NCBI GenBank assembly: GCA_964632305.1
Contig: CAZWBR010000010.1
Location: 1-64,000 of the forward strand
Reading direction: 5' to 3'
DNA: 64,000 bases
Origin: CAZWBR01 sp964632305
GTDB taxonomy: Bacteria; Bacteroidota; Bacteroidia; Bacteroidales; Prolixibacteraceae
Below, piece after piece: positions 43,670-52,517 of this stretch. Each line of letters begins with the position of its first letter. Positions within the stretch are counted from its first letter, which is position 1. The notes under the pieces were generated by a model. It did not search any database, was not told the DNA's origin, and worked only from the letters and a program-made list of their open reading frames with translations. Both the position numbers and the translations under genes were made by a program.

Positions 43670-45826
43670 TTATTCGCCTTGAGCGGCAATGAGGATCTCC
43701 ATGATCTTCTTGCCGGCAGCGGCTACCGAGGATCCGGGGCCAAAGATGGCTACCACACCGGCATCGTAGAGATACTGGTAATCCTGGGCAGGGATAACCC
43801 CTCCGGCGATGACCATGATGTCTTCGCGGCCCAGTTTTTTCAGCTCTTCGATAACGGAAGGAACGAGGGTCTTATGCCCTGCGGCCAGTGAGGAGACACC
43901 CAGCACGTGAACGTCGTTTTCGACGGCTTGCTTGGCTGCTTCTTCCGGGGTCTGGAACAGCGGTCCCATATCCACGTCGAAGCCGAGGTCGGCATAACCG
44001 GTAGCCACTACTTTGGCGCCACGGTCGTGACCATCCTGACCCATTTTGGCAATCATGATACGCGGCTGACGGCCTTCTTTTTCGGCAAACTGGCTGACCA
44101 GTTCTTTTGCTTTTTCGAAATCGCTGTCGTTTTTAGCTTCTGAAGAGTACACGCCTGAAATTGTTCTGATGGTTGCTTTATAACGTCCTACTATTTTCTC
44201 ACATGCGTAAGAGATCTCGCCGAGCGAAGCACGTTTTTGTGCGGCTATAACGGCCAGCTCGAGCAGGTTGCCCTCGCCGGTCTCAACACATTTGGTGATG
44301 GCTTCCAACGATGCCAGTACTTCGGCTTCGTTGCGTTCGGCACGCAGTTTATTCAGTCGTTCGATCTGCGACAGACGAACGGCGGTGTTGTCGATCTCGA
44401 GGATATCGATCGGGTCTTCTTTTTCCAAACGGTATTTGTTCACCCCGATGATGGCCTGGTTGCCTGAGTCGATACGGCCCTGGGTACGGGCAGCCGCTTC
44501 TTCGATACGCATCTTCGGCACACCGGTCTCGATGGCTTTCGACATACCGCCCAGCTTTTCTACCTCTTCGATCAAAGCCCATGCTTTCTTAACCAGGTCG
44601 TTGGTCAGTGACTCAACGTAGTAAGAACCGGCCCATGGATCGAGTGAACGGCAAACTTCGGTTTCCTGTTGGATATAGATCTGGGTGTTACGTGCGATAC
44701 GGGCGGAGAAGTCGGTCGGCAGCGCGATGGCTTCGTCCAGCGCGTTGGTGTGGAGCGACTGTGTGTGACCCAGGGCTGCGGCCATGGCTTCGATACAGGT
44801 ACGACCAACGTTGTTGAACGGATCCTGTTCGGTGAGCGACCAGCCTGAAGTCTGGGAGTGGGTACGCAGCGCCATTGATTTGGGGTTCTTCGGATCGAAC
44901 TGTTTGACCAGTTTGGCCCAGATCATACGGGCGGCGCGCATCTTGGCGATTTCCATGAAGTGGTTCATCCCGACGGCCCAGAAGAAGGAGAGGCGCGGAG
45001 CGAAGGTGTCGACGCTCATGCCGGCCTTGATCCCGGTACGGATATAATCCAACCCGTCGGCCAGGGTGTAAGCCATCTCGATGTCGGCGGTAGCGCCGGC
45101 TTCCTGCATGTGGTATCCGGAGATGGAGATCGAGTTGAACTTCGGCATGTATTTCGAGGTATAGTCGAAGATGTCGGCGATGATCTTCATCGAGAATTCC
45201 GGAGGATAGATATAGGTGTTACGCACCATGAACTCTTTCAGGATGTCGTTCTGGATGGTACCGGCCAACTCTTCCAGTTTGGCTCCCTGCTCCAGCGCGG
45301 TGACGATGTAGAAGGCCAGTACCGGTAGTACGGCGCCGTTCATGGTCATCGAAACCGACATCTTGTTCAGAGGGATCTGGTCGAAGAGGATCTTCATATC
45401 GAGGATCGAGTCGATAGCCACACCGGCTTTACCAACATCGCCCACTACGCGGGGATGGTCGGAGTCGTAGCCACGGTGGGTAGCCAAGTCGAATGCCACT
45501 GAAAGCCCTTTCTGACCGGCGGCCAGGTTACGGCGATAGAAAGCGTTGGACTCTTCGGCGGTAGAGAAGCCGGCATACTGACGGATGGTCCATGGTTGGA
45601 TCACATACATCGATGAGTAAGGTCCGCGCAGGTAAGGCGCTTTCCCGGCTGCATAGTTGAGGTGTTCCATTCCTTCGAGGTCTTCCTTGGTGTAAACCCC
45701 TTTAACCGGAATCTGCTCTGGAGTGATCCAGTTTTTCTCGATGCCGTGTTTTTCGGCCCATTCGCTACCACATTCGGCGGAAGCAGCAGAGCTTTTAATG
45801 TCTATTTGTTTGAAATTTGGTGTCAT
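43670..45826 (-). CDS. Methylmalonyl-CoA mutase large (catalytic) subunit
   Basis: A 718-residue subunit with the substrate-binding TIM barrel (PYLRGPYSSMYVIQPWTIRQ, only part needed; RTHSQTSGWSLTEQDP near 340) and a C-terminal B12 domain with GQDGHDRGAKV near 595, whose His is the lower cobalt ligand. It interconverts succinyl-CoA and methylmalonyl-CoA, for propionate formation or use. Second catalytic gene of the mutA-mutB unit, separated from mutA by the four-helix-bundle gene. Confidence 0.96.
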   Translation of the reverse strand: MTPNFKQIDIKSSAASAECGSEWAEKHGIEKNWITPEQIPVKGVYTKEDLEGMEHLNYAAGKAPYLRGPYSSMYVIQPWTIRQYAGFSTAEESNAFYRRNLAAGQKGLSVAFDLATHRGYDSDHPRVVGDVGKAGVAIDSILDMKILFDQIPLNKMSVSMTMNGAVLPVLAFYIVTALEQGAKLEELAGTIQNDILKEFMVRNTYIYPPEFSMKIIADIFDYTSKYMPKFNSISISGYHMQEAGATADIEMAYTLADGLDYIRTGIKAGMSVDTFAPRLSFFWAVGMNHFMEIAKMRAARMIWAKLVKQFDPKNPKSMALRTHSQTSGWSLTEQDPFNNVGRTCIEAMAAALGHTQSLHTNALDEAIALPTDFSARIARNTQIYIQQETEVCRSLDPWAGSYYVESLTNDLVKKAWALIEEVEKLGGMSKAIETGVPKMRIEEAAARTQGRIDSGNQAIIGVNKYRLEKEDPIDILEIDNTAVRLSQIERLNKLRAERNEAEVLASLEAITKCVETGEGNLLELAVIAAQKRASLGEISYACEKIVGRYKATIRTISGVYSSEAKNDSDFEKAKELVSQFAEKEGRQPRIMIAKMGQDGHDRGAKVVATGYADLGFDVDMGPLFQTPEEAAKQAVENDVHVLGVSSLAAGHKTLVPSVIEELKKLGREDIMVIAGGVIPAQDYQYLYDAGVVAIFGPGSSVAAAGKKIMEILIAAQGE

Positions 45827-45842
45827 AGCTTTATATTTATTG

Positions 45843-46279
45843 TATCAAGTATCAAGTATCAGGTATCAAGAGAGATTTGCTTCCAGCTTTATCTTCAGAT
45901 TATGGATCATTTTTTGGATCTCCTGAACAGGCGATAAATAATGTTCCAATTCTGATTGAGTGGTATAACCCAGATCGAAGCTCAGATAAAGTTGTGTTTC
46001 CAATTCAAAAGACGACCCATTGGCTAAATCAAGGAATCTGGAGAAATCCTTTTCGGAACTTCTTCCGGCCCCTTCGGCAATGTTTGAAGGAATTGAAATG
46101 GCTGCCCTGCGCATTTGTGAGATCAGACCATACAACTCTTCATGAGGAAACTGTTTTGTCAATGAATAAATATCTTTGACTAAAGTCCTTCCTTTCTGCC
46201 ATATTTTTAATTCCTTGTAATTATGCATCTGAATTGTCTTTCGTCTTGATACTTGTGTCTTGATACTTGATTCTTGCTA
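45843..46279. mobile_element. Putative small element: S23/IVP gene between inverted heptamer arrays
   Basis: Left arm: TATCAAG, TATCAAG, TATCAGG, TATCAAG (45843-45870). Right arm: CTTGATA, CTTGTGT, CTTGATA, CTTGATT, CTTGCTA (46245-46279), the reverse complement type. The four-helix-bundle gene fills the interior, and its stop codon TGA lies inside the left array. The whole sits in the 459-bp gap between mutA and mutB. Mobility is inferred from the structure; no target duplication was found. Confidence 0.5.
45866..46228 (-). CDS. Four-helix-bundle protein (23S rRNA intervening-sequence, S23/Avd-like family)
   Basis: A 120-residue all-helical protein starting MHNYKELKIWQKGRTLVKD, with LYGLISQMRRAAISIPSNIA and EGAGRSSEKDFSRFLDLANG (each shown at most 20), the signatures of the family first known from intervening sequences of 23S rRNA and from diversity-generating retroelement accessory proteins. 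They form pentamers that bind nucleic acid; the cellular role is unclear. Cotranscription with mutA and mutB is likely. No retroelement is nearby. Confidence 0.9.
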   Translation of the reverse strand: MHNYKELKIWQKGRTLVKDIYSLTKQFPHEELYGLISQMRRAAISIPSNIAEGAGRSSEKDFSRFLDLANGSSFELETQLYLSFDLGYTTQSELEHYLSPVQEIQKMIHNLKIKLEANLS

Positions 46280-46285
46280 TATCAA

Positions 46286-48214
46286 TTATTTTATGCCCAG
46301 TTTTTGATTGTAAGAAGCCAGCGCTTCCAAAAGGTTTGTTTTCACGTTAATGAAGTTTTCGATGCCGACGGCTTTCAGCTCTTCGGTGCAGGCGGGAGCG
46401 CCGGCAACCACGAAGATGGCTTTACCGTTGAGCGCTTTGAAAGCGGCAGGGGCTAGTTCGGCATATTCGTCGTCGGAGCTGCAGATGACCACGATGTCGG
46501 CTTTAGCTTCGAGAGCGGCTTTAATACCTTCTTCGGAAGTTTCGAAACCGTTGTTATCGACTACTTCGTAACCGGCTACGGCGAAGAAGTTGCAGGCGAA
46601 CTGGGCGCGGGCTTTACGCATGGCCAGGTTTCCGATGGTCAGCATATAGGCTTTCGGGCGTTTGTTGCTCTTCGCGAATTTATCGGTCGCATAGCGGATC
46701 GCTTCGAATTGCTGGGCACCGCGGAAAATTTTAAGGGTTTCCACTTCAGCGTCTTCGGCTGTTTGGTCTTCTACTTTGAAGAGGCAGTCGCACAGTTCGG
46801 TATCGAGTTTCTCGTTGAAGTTCGGGAACTGGTTAACGCCTAACAGGTTTTCGCGACGGGTAGCTACGGCTTTGCGACGTTTGTCGGCCATCTCTTTTAC
46901 CTGAGACTGAACGAATCCGGCGCGGAAAGCGGCGATGAAACCACCCTTCTCCTGAACGTCGAGGAAGAGTTTCCAGGCTTGTTCGGCAATGGAGGTGGTG
47001 AGTGTTTCGATATAGTAAGAACCGGAAGCCGGGTCAGCGATCTTGTCGAAGTGAGCTTCCTCTTTCAACAATGCTTGCTGGTTACGGGCGATGCGTTCGG
47101 CAATTTCGGTGGGTTGTTCATAGACAACGTCGAACGGAAGGACGGTCAGTGAATCGGTTCCGCCCAGGATAGCCGACATAGCTTCGGTTTGGGTGCGGAG
47201 CAAATTGACATAGGGATCGTAAATGGTCTTATTCCAGGTGGATGTTTCGCAGTGGATATTCATCGCGCAGGCGCAGAGGCAAACATCGTCCTTGCAATCG
47301 CCTTCGCATTTGCAATCCTTGTCGCAGAAACATTTGGGAGCGTAGGCTTTCACGATATTGGCCCACAGCAGACGGGCGGCACGTAATTTAGCCAGTTCCA
47401 GGAAATAGTTGCCGCCGACGCCAAAATTGAATTGGATTTTGGGGGCTACCTGTCCGGCGTCGAGGCCTGCCTCGGTCAGTTTAGTGAGGTATTCAGCGCC
47501 AATGGCCAATGAGAACCCTAACTCCTGGACGATGGATGAACCGGCGTTGGTGAAATTTTTTCCGTTCACGCCGATCACGCGGGTATTGCAAAAGCCATTG
47601 ACTGTTTCGATATTCTCTTTGGCTTTGGTGAATACCTCGGTTTCGTTGCAGCAGAATTTTCCGCGAAGGGTAAAGCGTCCGATCGGGTCATGATTAACCG
47701 AGACGCGTACCTTTTCGGCATCGTACTTTTCTTCTTTCACGTAGGCTGCGAGACTTTTGATCAACGCTCCGTTTTTGCAGGCCATCTCGAAATTGACTTC
47801 AGCCGCTTCGAGGCAGATGTTGTTGAGCAGTACCTTCAAATCGCTGACGGAGATCTCAGCGCAGTTTTCGAAGACAAAGCCGAGGGAGTTTACTCCTTTG
47901 TTGAGGATCTCCAGCGCTTTGGCATTGGCCGCTTTGTAATCGGTGACAGTGATATCCTGACGGATCAGCCACTGATTGCCTTTGACCTGTTTTCCGCGAA
48001 CGTAGGGGAACTGTCCGGGGAGATTTTTGGTAATGTTAAGTCCTTCAATGTTTTCGGCCCGGTAGTAAGGGCGAACATTAAATCCTTCATTGGTTTTCCA
48101 GACGAGGGTCTTGTCATAATCTTTGCCCTTCAGGTCGGTGACGATCTGGGCTTCCCACGCCTCGGTGGAAACCGGAGGGAATTCGGTGAATAATTTTATA
48201 TCTTTCTCATTCAT
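46286..48214 (-). CDS. Methylmalonyl-CoA mutase small subunit with Cys-rich insertion
   Basis: A 642-residue partner of the large subunit, with barrel and degenerate B12 domain (no DxHxxG). Between AKLRAARLLWANIVKAYAP and MNIHCETSTWN it carries a loop of nine Cys in 28 residues (Cys295 to Cys322, pattern CxC-x3-CxC-x3-C-x4-CxCxC-x5-C), where common family members have a short loop with few Cys. The loop could bind zinc or a cluster. First gene of the unit. Confidence 0.94.
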   Translation of the reverse strand: MNEKDIKLFTEFPPVSTEAWEAQIVTDLKGKDYDKTLVWKTNEGFNVRPYYRAENIEGLNITKNLPGQFPYVRGKQVKGNQWLIRQDITVTDYKAANAKALEILNKGVNSLGFVFENCAEISVSDLKVLLNNICLEAAEVNFEMACKNGALIKSLAAYVKEEKYDAEKVRVSVNHDPIGRFTLRGKFCCNETEVFTKAKENIETVNGFCNTRVIGVNGKNFTNAGSSIVQELGFSLAIGAEYLTKLTEAGLDAGQVAPKIQFNFGVGGNYFLELAKLRAARLLWANIVKAYAPKCFCDKDCKCEGDCKDDVCLCACAMNIHCETSTWNKTIYDPYVNLLRTQTEAMSAILGGTDSLTVLPFDVVYEQPTEIAERIARNQQALLKEEAHFDKIADPASGSYYIETLTTSIAEQAWKLFLDVQEKGGFIAAFRAGFVQSQVKEMADKRRKAVATRRENLLGVNQFPNFNEKLDTELCDCLFKVEDQTAEDAEVETLKIFRGAQQFEAIRYATDKFAKSNKRPKAYMLTIGNLAMRKARAQFACNFFAVAGYEVVDNNGFETSEEGIKAALEAKADIVVICSSDDEYAELAPAAFKALNGKAIFVVAGAPACTEELKAVGIENFINVKTNLLEALASYNQKLGIK

Positions 48215-48245
48215 AATAAGGTAACTATTTAGAAAAATCGTGCGG

Positions 48246-48253
48246 CAAAGTTA
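48246..48253 (-). promoter_or_regulatory. -7 element candidate for mutA
   Basis: CAAAGTTA reads TAACTTTG on the minus strand (perfect TAnnTTTG), 32 bp before the mutA start. No clear -33 element. Confidence 0.42.
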
Positions 48254-48397
48254 GTGGATTAAAAGTTAATAACCTGAAAAAGAGCCTTGTTTTTTAATGA
48301 AAATGACAATAATCAGATTGTCTTTTGCAATGGCTTACCACCTTGATCCGGCTTAATCGGGTGTCTTGTTTGTATCTGCTGAAATATCAGCAAAAAA

Positions 48398-48430
48398 GAA
48401 TCCCCGGCATCTTGCCGGGGATTCTTTTTT
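48398..48430. terminator. Bidirectional terminator
   Basis: Perfect 11-bp stem GAATCCCCGGC/GCCGGGGATTC with loop ATCTT; a T-run follows on the plus strand and six A precede it, which gives a T-run on the minus strand. It ends the small Cys/Lys-rich gene. Confidence 0.88.
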
Positions 48431-48449
48431 TACACAAAAGGAGCGGTTA

Positions 48450-48686
48450 TTATTTTTCTTCAGCGGCCTTTTTACAGCAAGCTTTACCTTCGCTTTTTTC
48501 AGTGCAGGCTTTTTCTTTGTCTTTGCAGCAACCTTCTTTTTTATCTTTATTGGCGCCGCTTTTCGCGTTATCTTTCTTTTCAGCCGTTTTCTCTTTTTTT
48601 GTCGGTTCGGCAGTTGCAGCATAAGTAGGAACAGCAAAAGCCAGAGTGAAAACGAATAAAACAGCTATGATCAGTGATTTTTTCAT
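48450..48686 (-). CDS. Small exported Lys/Cys-rich protein
   Basis: 78 residues: a signal peptide (MKKSLIIAVLFVFTLAFAVPTYA), then a mature part made almost only of Lys, Glu, Ala and Cys, with paired cysteines in GCCKDKEKAC and GKACCKKAAEE. No folded domain is evident; a periplasmic metal-binding or stress-related role is possible. Promoter and terminator fit a single-gene unit. Confidence 0.75.
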   Translation of the reverse strand: MKKSLIIAVLFVFTLAFAVPTYAATAEPTKKEKTAEKKDNAKSGANKDKKEGCCKDKEKACTEKSEGKACCKKAAEEK

Positions 48687-48735
48687 AATCGTGAAATTTT
48701 AAAGTATTAGATGAATTAACTATTTAAACTTTTTC

Positions 48736-48743
48736 CAAATATA
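48736..48743 (-). promoter_or_regulatory. -7 element candidate for the Cys/Lys-rich gene
   Basis: CAAATATA reads TATATTTG on the minus strand, 50 bp before the start codon; the expected -33 position reads AAAA instead of CAAA. Confidence 0.42.
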
Positions 48744-48887
48744 GTGATCTTACTCATTCGAAAAAAGTGCTATGTAACAGAAAGGCTGTTAATAAGTTGT
48801 TAAACTCACTTATCAATCCAACTTCTTGTTATTTTTGGAAATAAATCGACGTAAAAAACAGGGCGGTAGAGTTTATTAAATCTGAGG

Positions 48888-50150
48888 ATGAAGAAGAGAC
48901 GTAAGATAGAGTTGGAAGGATGGATGGCCGGGTTGACTTTCCTGGCCCTGATCATGTTGGTGGTTATTCAGGTGTCCTGGATTGTGAGAGCTGCCAGGTT
49001 GGAGGAGCAGAATTTCAATCACCGGGTTTGTACCGTATTATGCGATATCGGGGATGAAATCGGGAAGAAAGCTTCGAATAACAATGAGATCAAGAATTAT
49101 ATTTGCGGGAAGGAGTGTCAGTCGAAAGTAAGACTGAACAATGAATCGGTTATTGACAGTATAGTGAAATCGACCTTGAAGCGCAATAATATTGAATTGG
49201 ATTATACCTATTCGATTGGCGATTCCCTGGCTATTCAGAAGAATCGTGGATTGTTCAGGTCGAAATCATATCTTCAGAAGATCGTTGGGTTCAGTGACAA
49301 CCAGGAGGTAGGGATCCGGTTGATGTTTCCCGGGAGGGATAAATTTTTGCTTGCCCAACTAAAAGGTTGGTTTGTTGTTTCGTTGCTATTTATCTTTTTT
49401 GTGGCCATCTCTTTTTTTATCACTTTCCGGATGTTCATGCGCGAGAGGTCTGTTGCCCGGCGCACCACTGATTTTATCAATAATATGGTGCATGAATTTA
49501 AAACGCCAATTGCCAATATCATATTAGCAACGAATCTGATCCGCAAGAAAAAAAACGGGGATGATCAGCGCTCCGATGACTATACGGCCATTATCCTGAA
49601 TGAGAGCCGGAAAATGGAACGTAATGTCGAGGATATTCTGAAAGTTTCAGGGATTGGACATCAGAAGTTTGAAAAAACAGAAGTTGATCTTCACGAGGTA
49701 ATCAGGCAAGAGGTTGATTATCTTAAATACAGTTTAGAAGAAAAGAAAGGGCAGATCATTCTTCAATTGGAAGCGGAAAAACATCAGATCAAAGGGGATC
49801 CAAGCCATTTTTCGATGTTGCTTTCCAACCTGATTGATAATGCCATAAAATATAATGTAGATCAACCGTTGATTAAGATCTCGACAAGGAATGAGAAGAC
49901 TGATTTGGTCATCCGTGTAGAGGACAATGGAATCGGGATCGGGCGGAATGATCTATCTATGATTTTTCAGAAGTATTACCGGGTCCATACGGGCGATTTG
50001 CACAATGTGAAGGGATTTGGTTTGGGGTTGACCTGTGTGAAGCGAGTGACTGAACTTTATCGTGGATCAGTAAGAGTGGAAAGTACGGTTGGTAAAGGAA
50101 CGGTTTTCACGATTATCTTACCTTTGATGGATGAGCGAAGCAAAAGTTAA
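48888..50150 (+). CDS. Sensor histidine kinase (RprX-like)
   Basis: A 420-residue inner-membrane kinase with TM helices at about 14-34 and 165-188 around a periplasmic domain containing four Cys, then HisKA with MVHEFKTPIANI (phospho-acceptor His202) and HATPase_c (NLIDNAIKYN, GIGIG, GFGLGLT). It resembles RprX of Bacteroides and overlaps the regulator gene by 20 bp. The stimulus is unknown. Confidence 0.92.
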   Translation: MKKRRKIELEGWMAGLTFLALIMLVVIQVSWIVRAARLEEQNFNHRVCTVLCDIGDEIGKKASNNNEIKNYICGKECQSKVRLNNESVIDSIVKSTLKRNNIELDYTYSIGDSLAIQKNRGLFRSKSYLQKIVGFSDNQEVGIRLMFPGRDKFLLAQLKGWFVVSLLFIFFVAISFFITFRMFMRERSVARRTTDFINNMVHEFKTPIANIILATNLIRKKKNGDDQRSDDYTAIILNESRKMERNVEDILKVSGIGHQKFEKTEVDLHEVIRQEVDYLKYSLEEKKGQIILQLEAEKHQIKGDPSHFSMLLSNLIDNAIKYNVDQPLIKISTRNEKTDLVIRVEDNGIGIGRNDLSMIFQKYYRVHTGDLHNVKGFGLGLTCVKRVTELYRGSVRVESTVGKGTVFTIILPLMDERSKS

Positions 50151-50835
50151 AATATTACTGGTCGAAGACGATCATTCAATGGGAATCCTGATGGTGGATT
50201 TTCTGGAGTCGAACGGATTTGAAGTCCGGTTATGCCGGGATGGGATAACCGGTTGGGATACCTTTCGGCAATCGGTTTTTGATTTTTGTATTCTTGATGT
50301 GATGTTACCGGGGCTGGATGGTTTTTCACTGGCGGAAAAGATTCGGAAAGAGAACGAAACTATACCGATTATCTTCGTCACGGCCCGCACGATGAAAACG
50401 GATAAGATCAAAGGGTTCAATCTGGGTGTTGATGATTATATCACCAAACCGTTCGACGAAGAGGAGCTGGTCTGTCGGATCAATGCCATAATTGGCCGTT
50501 TCCAACGATCGCAGGGGGGACAGGGCGACAGTTCAGGCAGCGAGATTCACCGGATTGGTCAGTTTAACTTTGATTATTTGAATCAGCTTCTGCTCAATGA
50601 AAATACGTCGCGCCGGTTGACTCAGAAGGAAAGTGAAGTGCTTCGTTATCTGTGCCAGTCAAAAAATACCATCGTGAAACGCGATGACCTGTTAACGGCT
50701 GTTTGGGGGAGCAATAATTATTTTAACGGGCGTAGTCTTGATGTCTTTATCACGAAACTTCGTAAATATCTTCAGGATGATCCTTCGGTAAAAATTGAGA
50801 ATATCCCGAAAGTGGGGTTTGTGTTGAATTGCTGA
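50131..50835 (+). CDS. OmpR-family response regulator (RprY-like)
   Basis: A 234-residue regulator: receiver domain with VEDDHSM, phospho-acceptor Asp56 in CILDVMLPG, Lys in DYITKPF, and a C-terminal winged helix (SLDVFITKLRKYLQDDP). Length and sequence resemble Bacteroides RprY. Coupled to the kinase by overlap. The heptamer array begins at its stop codon. Confidence 0.93.
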   Translation: MSEAKVKILLVEDDHSMGILMVDFLESNGFEVRLCRDGITGWDTFRQSVFDFCILDVMLPGLDGFSLAEKIRKENETIPIIFVTARTMKTDKIKGFNLGVDDYITKPFDEEELVCRINAIIGRFQRSQGGQGDSSGSEIHRIGQFNFDYLNQLLLNENTSRRLTQKESEVLRYLCQSKNTIVKRDDLLTAVWGSNNYFNGRSLDVFITKLRKYLQDDPSVKIENIPKVGFVLNC

Positions 50836-50938
50836 AGATGGAAGACGAAAGACTGAAGATGGAAGATTAGAGACTGAAGATTAAAGACTTTAGACGGAAG
50901 ACTAGAGATTTAAGATAAATGAGGGAAAGCTGAAGATT
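50834..50938. repeat. GAAGACT-type heptamer array, 15 units
   Basis: Fifteen units in unbroken 7-bp phase from 50834 to 50938 (GAAGATG, GAAGACG, AAAGACT, GAAGATT, AGAGACT and others). It begins within the stop codon of the regulator and ends 6 bp before the next ATG, so it fills the gap exactly. Confidence 0.82.
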
Positions 50939-50944
50939 GAGATT

Positions 50945-52327
50945 ATGATTGAGATAAAGCATAGTACTACTCAGCGGTCGGTTTTGACCGTGGCCACGCT
51001 TACTGCTTTTATGAGTCCGTTTTTAATTTCCGCAGTCAATATTGCCTTACCTGCTATCGAGCAGGAATTTTCGCTCAATGCTTTAGCCCTTAGCTGGATC
51101 GTTACCTCTTATTTGCTTTCTTCGGCTGTTTTCCTGTTGCCGGTAGGGCGGGTCGCCGATATGGTAGGGAATGTGCGGGTCTTCAAGTTGGGAGTCGTTG
51201 TTTTTGCATTATCGACCATGCTGTGCGCGTTGGCGCCGAGCGGTGGGGTACTGATTGCGATGAGGGTTTTCCAGGGATTTGGCGCTGCGATGACCCTGAC
51301 CACCGGGGCGCCGATCCTGATCTCTGTTTTTCCCCCTTCAGAGCGGGGTAAAGTATTAGGCATTAACGTGGCCGCTGTCTATCTGGGATTGGCCATGGGG
51401 CCGGTAGTCGGCGGTTTTCTAACCCAACAATGGGGTTGGCGGTCTGTCTTTTACTTGTCTGCTTTAGTCGGACTGGCGGCATTGCTTCTCTCGGTCCCAA
51501 AGCTGAAAGAACAGGGTCCTGTCAAGGAAGGACAGAAACTGGATATGGCTGGTACTCTTTATTATTTTATTGGGTTGATTTCATTGGTTTATGGTTCTTC
51601 AAACCTGAGTCAACCGTTTGGCTGGCCATTGATCGGAGCCGGATTAGTGTTTATGGGGTTTTTTGTCTGGCAGTGCCGGCGTTCGGCTTTTCCGATTTTC
51701 GATATTGCCCTTTTTACCAGGAACAAGCTCTTTGCTTTCTCCAATATTGCCGCACTGATCAACTATTCGGCTACGGCTTCCATCGTCTTTTTGATGAGTC
51801 TTTATCTGCAAAAAATTCAGGGAAGTTCACCACGACAAGCAGGAATGATCCTGATCGCACAGCCGGTGATCATGGCCCTGGTATCGCCTGTCGCGGGACG
51901 GTTATCCGATCGGATAGAGCCTCGAAAGTTGGCTTCACTAGGGATGTTTCTGAATTCGGTGGGGTTGTTATTATTCGCATTTATTGATGAAAGCAGTTCG
52001 CAGGCATCGATAATTGTCATATTATTATTGATGGGGCTTGGATTCGGTATTTTTTCATCGCCTAACATGAATACCATTATGAGTTCGGTGGAGAAGCCGC
52101 AGTTGGGCATTGCCTCCGGAACGGCAGCCACGATGCGGATTGTTGGTCAGATGGTAAGCATGACTATTGTAATGCTGATTTTTTCAATCCAATTTGGTGG
52201 CGCTCAGATTTCCATGGTGGAGAACTCTATTTTTACCGCAAGCACCCGAATGGCTTTCCTGATCTTTTCGGCTTTATGCCTGATCGGGGTTTGGTTCTCG
52301 TATGTCAGGGGGAATCTGAGAGATTGA
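50945..52327 (+). CDS. MFS drug/multidrug exporter (DHA2, EmrB/QacA type)
   Basis: A 460-residue protein with about 14 hydrophobic segments, the N-terminal SAVNIALPAIEQEF and motif LPVGRVADMVGNVRVFK, and motif C FGIFSSPNMNTIM-like segments. It exports drugs or organic anions with proton exchange. It follows the two-component genes across the heptamer array and may be under their control, though this is inference. Confidence 0.9.
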   Translation: MIEIKHSTTQRSVLTVATLTAFMSPFLISAVNIALPAIEQEFSLNALALSWIVTSYLLSSAVFLLPVGRVADMVGNVRVFKLGVVVFALSTMLCALAPSGGVLIAMRVFQGFGAAMTLTTGAPILISVFPPSERGKVLGINVAAVYLGLAMGPVVGGFLTQQWGWRSVFYLSALVGLAALLLSVPKLKEQGPVKEGQKLDMAGTLYYFIGLISLVYGSSNLSQPFGWPLIGAGLVFMGFFVWQCRRSAFPIFDIALFTRNKLFAFSNIAALINYSATASIVFLMSLYLQKIQGSSPRQAGMILIAQPVIMALVSPVAGRLSDRIEPRKLASLGMFLNSVGLLLFAFIDESSSQASIIVILLLMGLGFGIFSSPNMNTIMSSVEKPQLGIASGTAATMRIVGQMVSMTIVMLIFSIQFGGAQISMVENSIFTASTRMAFLIFSALCLIGVWFSYVRGNLRD

Positions 52328-52424
52328 GACAGACTGGTTATAGCAGTACCTCCCGGATTGAGGAATGCTTTTTTTTCGATTTGATTATTAGAGTGAATCC
52401 TGTTTTAATCGTGAATCCTGAATC

Positions 52425-52453
52425 AAAAGAAAATCCGGGCCGAAGCCCGGATT
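52425..52453 (-). terminator. Terminator of the DUF4382 gene
   Basis: Perfect 9-bp stem AATCCGGGC/GCCCGGATT with loop CGAA; on the minus strand it is followed by TTCTTTTGATT. Lies 65 bp past the DUF4382 stop. Confidence 0.7.
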
Positions 52454-52517
52454 CTAGTAAGGCGTGGATGCCTAAATAAACAAAGGGTGGGTAAGAGTAA
52501 ATACAATTAAGGAGTTG

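Noticed and set aside
45866..46228. Diversity-generating retroelement accessory protein (Avd)
   Set aside because: No reverse transcriptase, template repeat or variable gene nearby; only the protein fold is shared.
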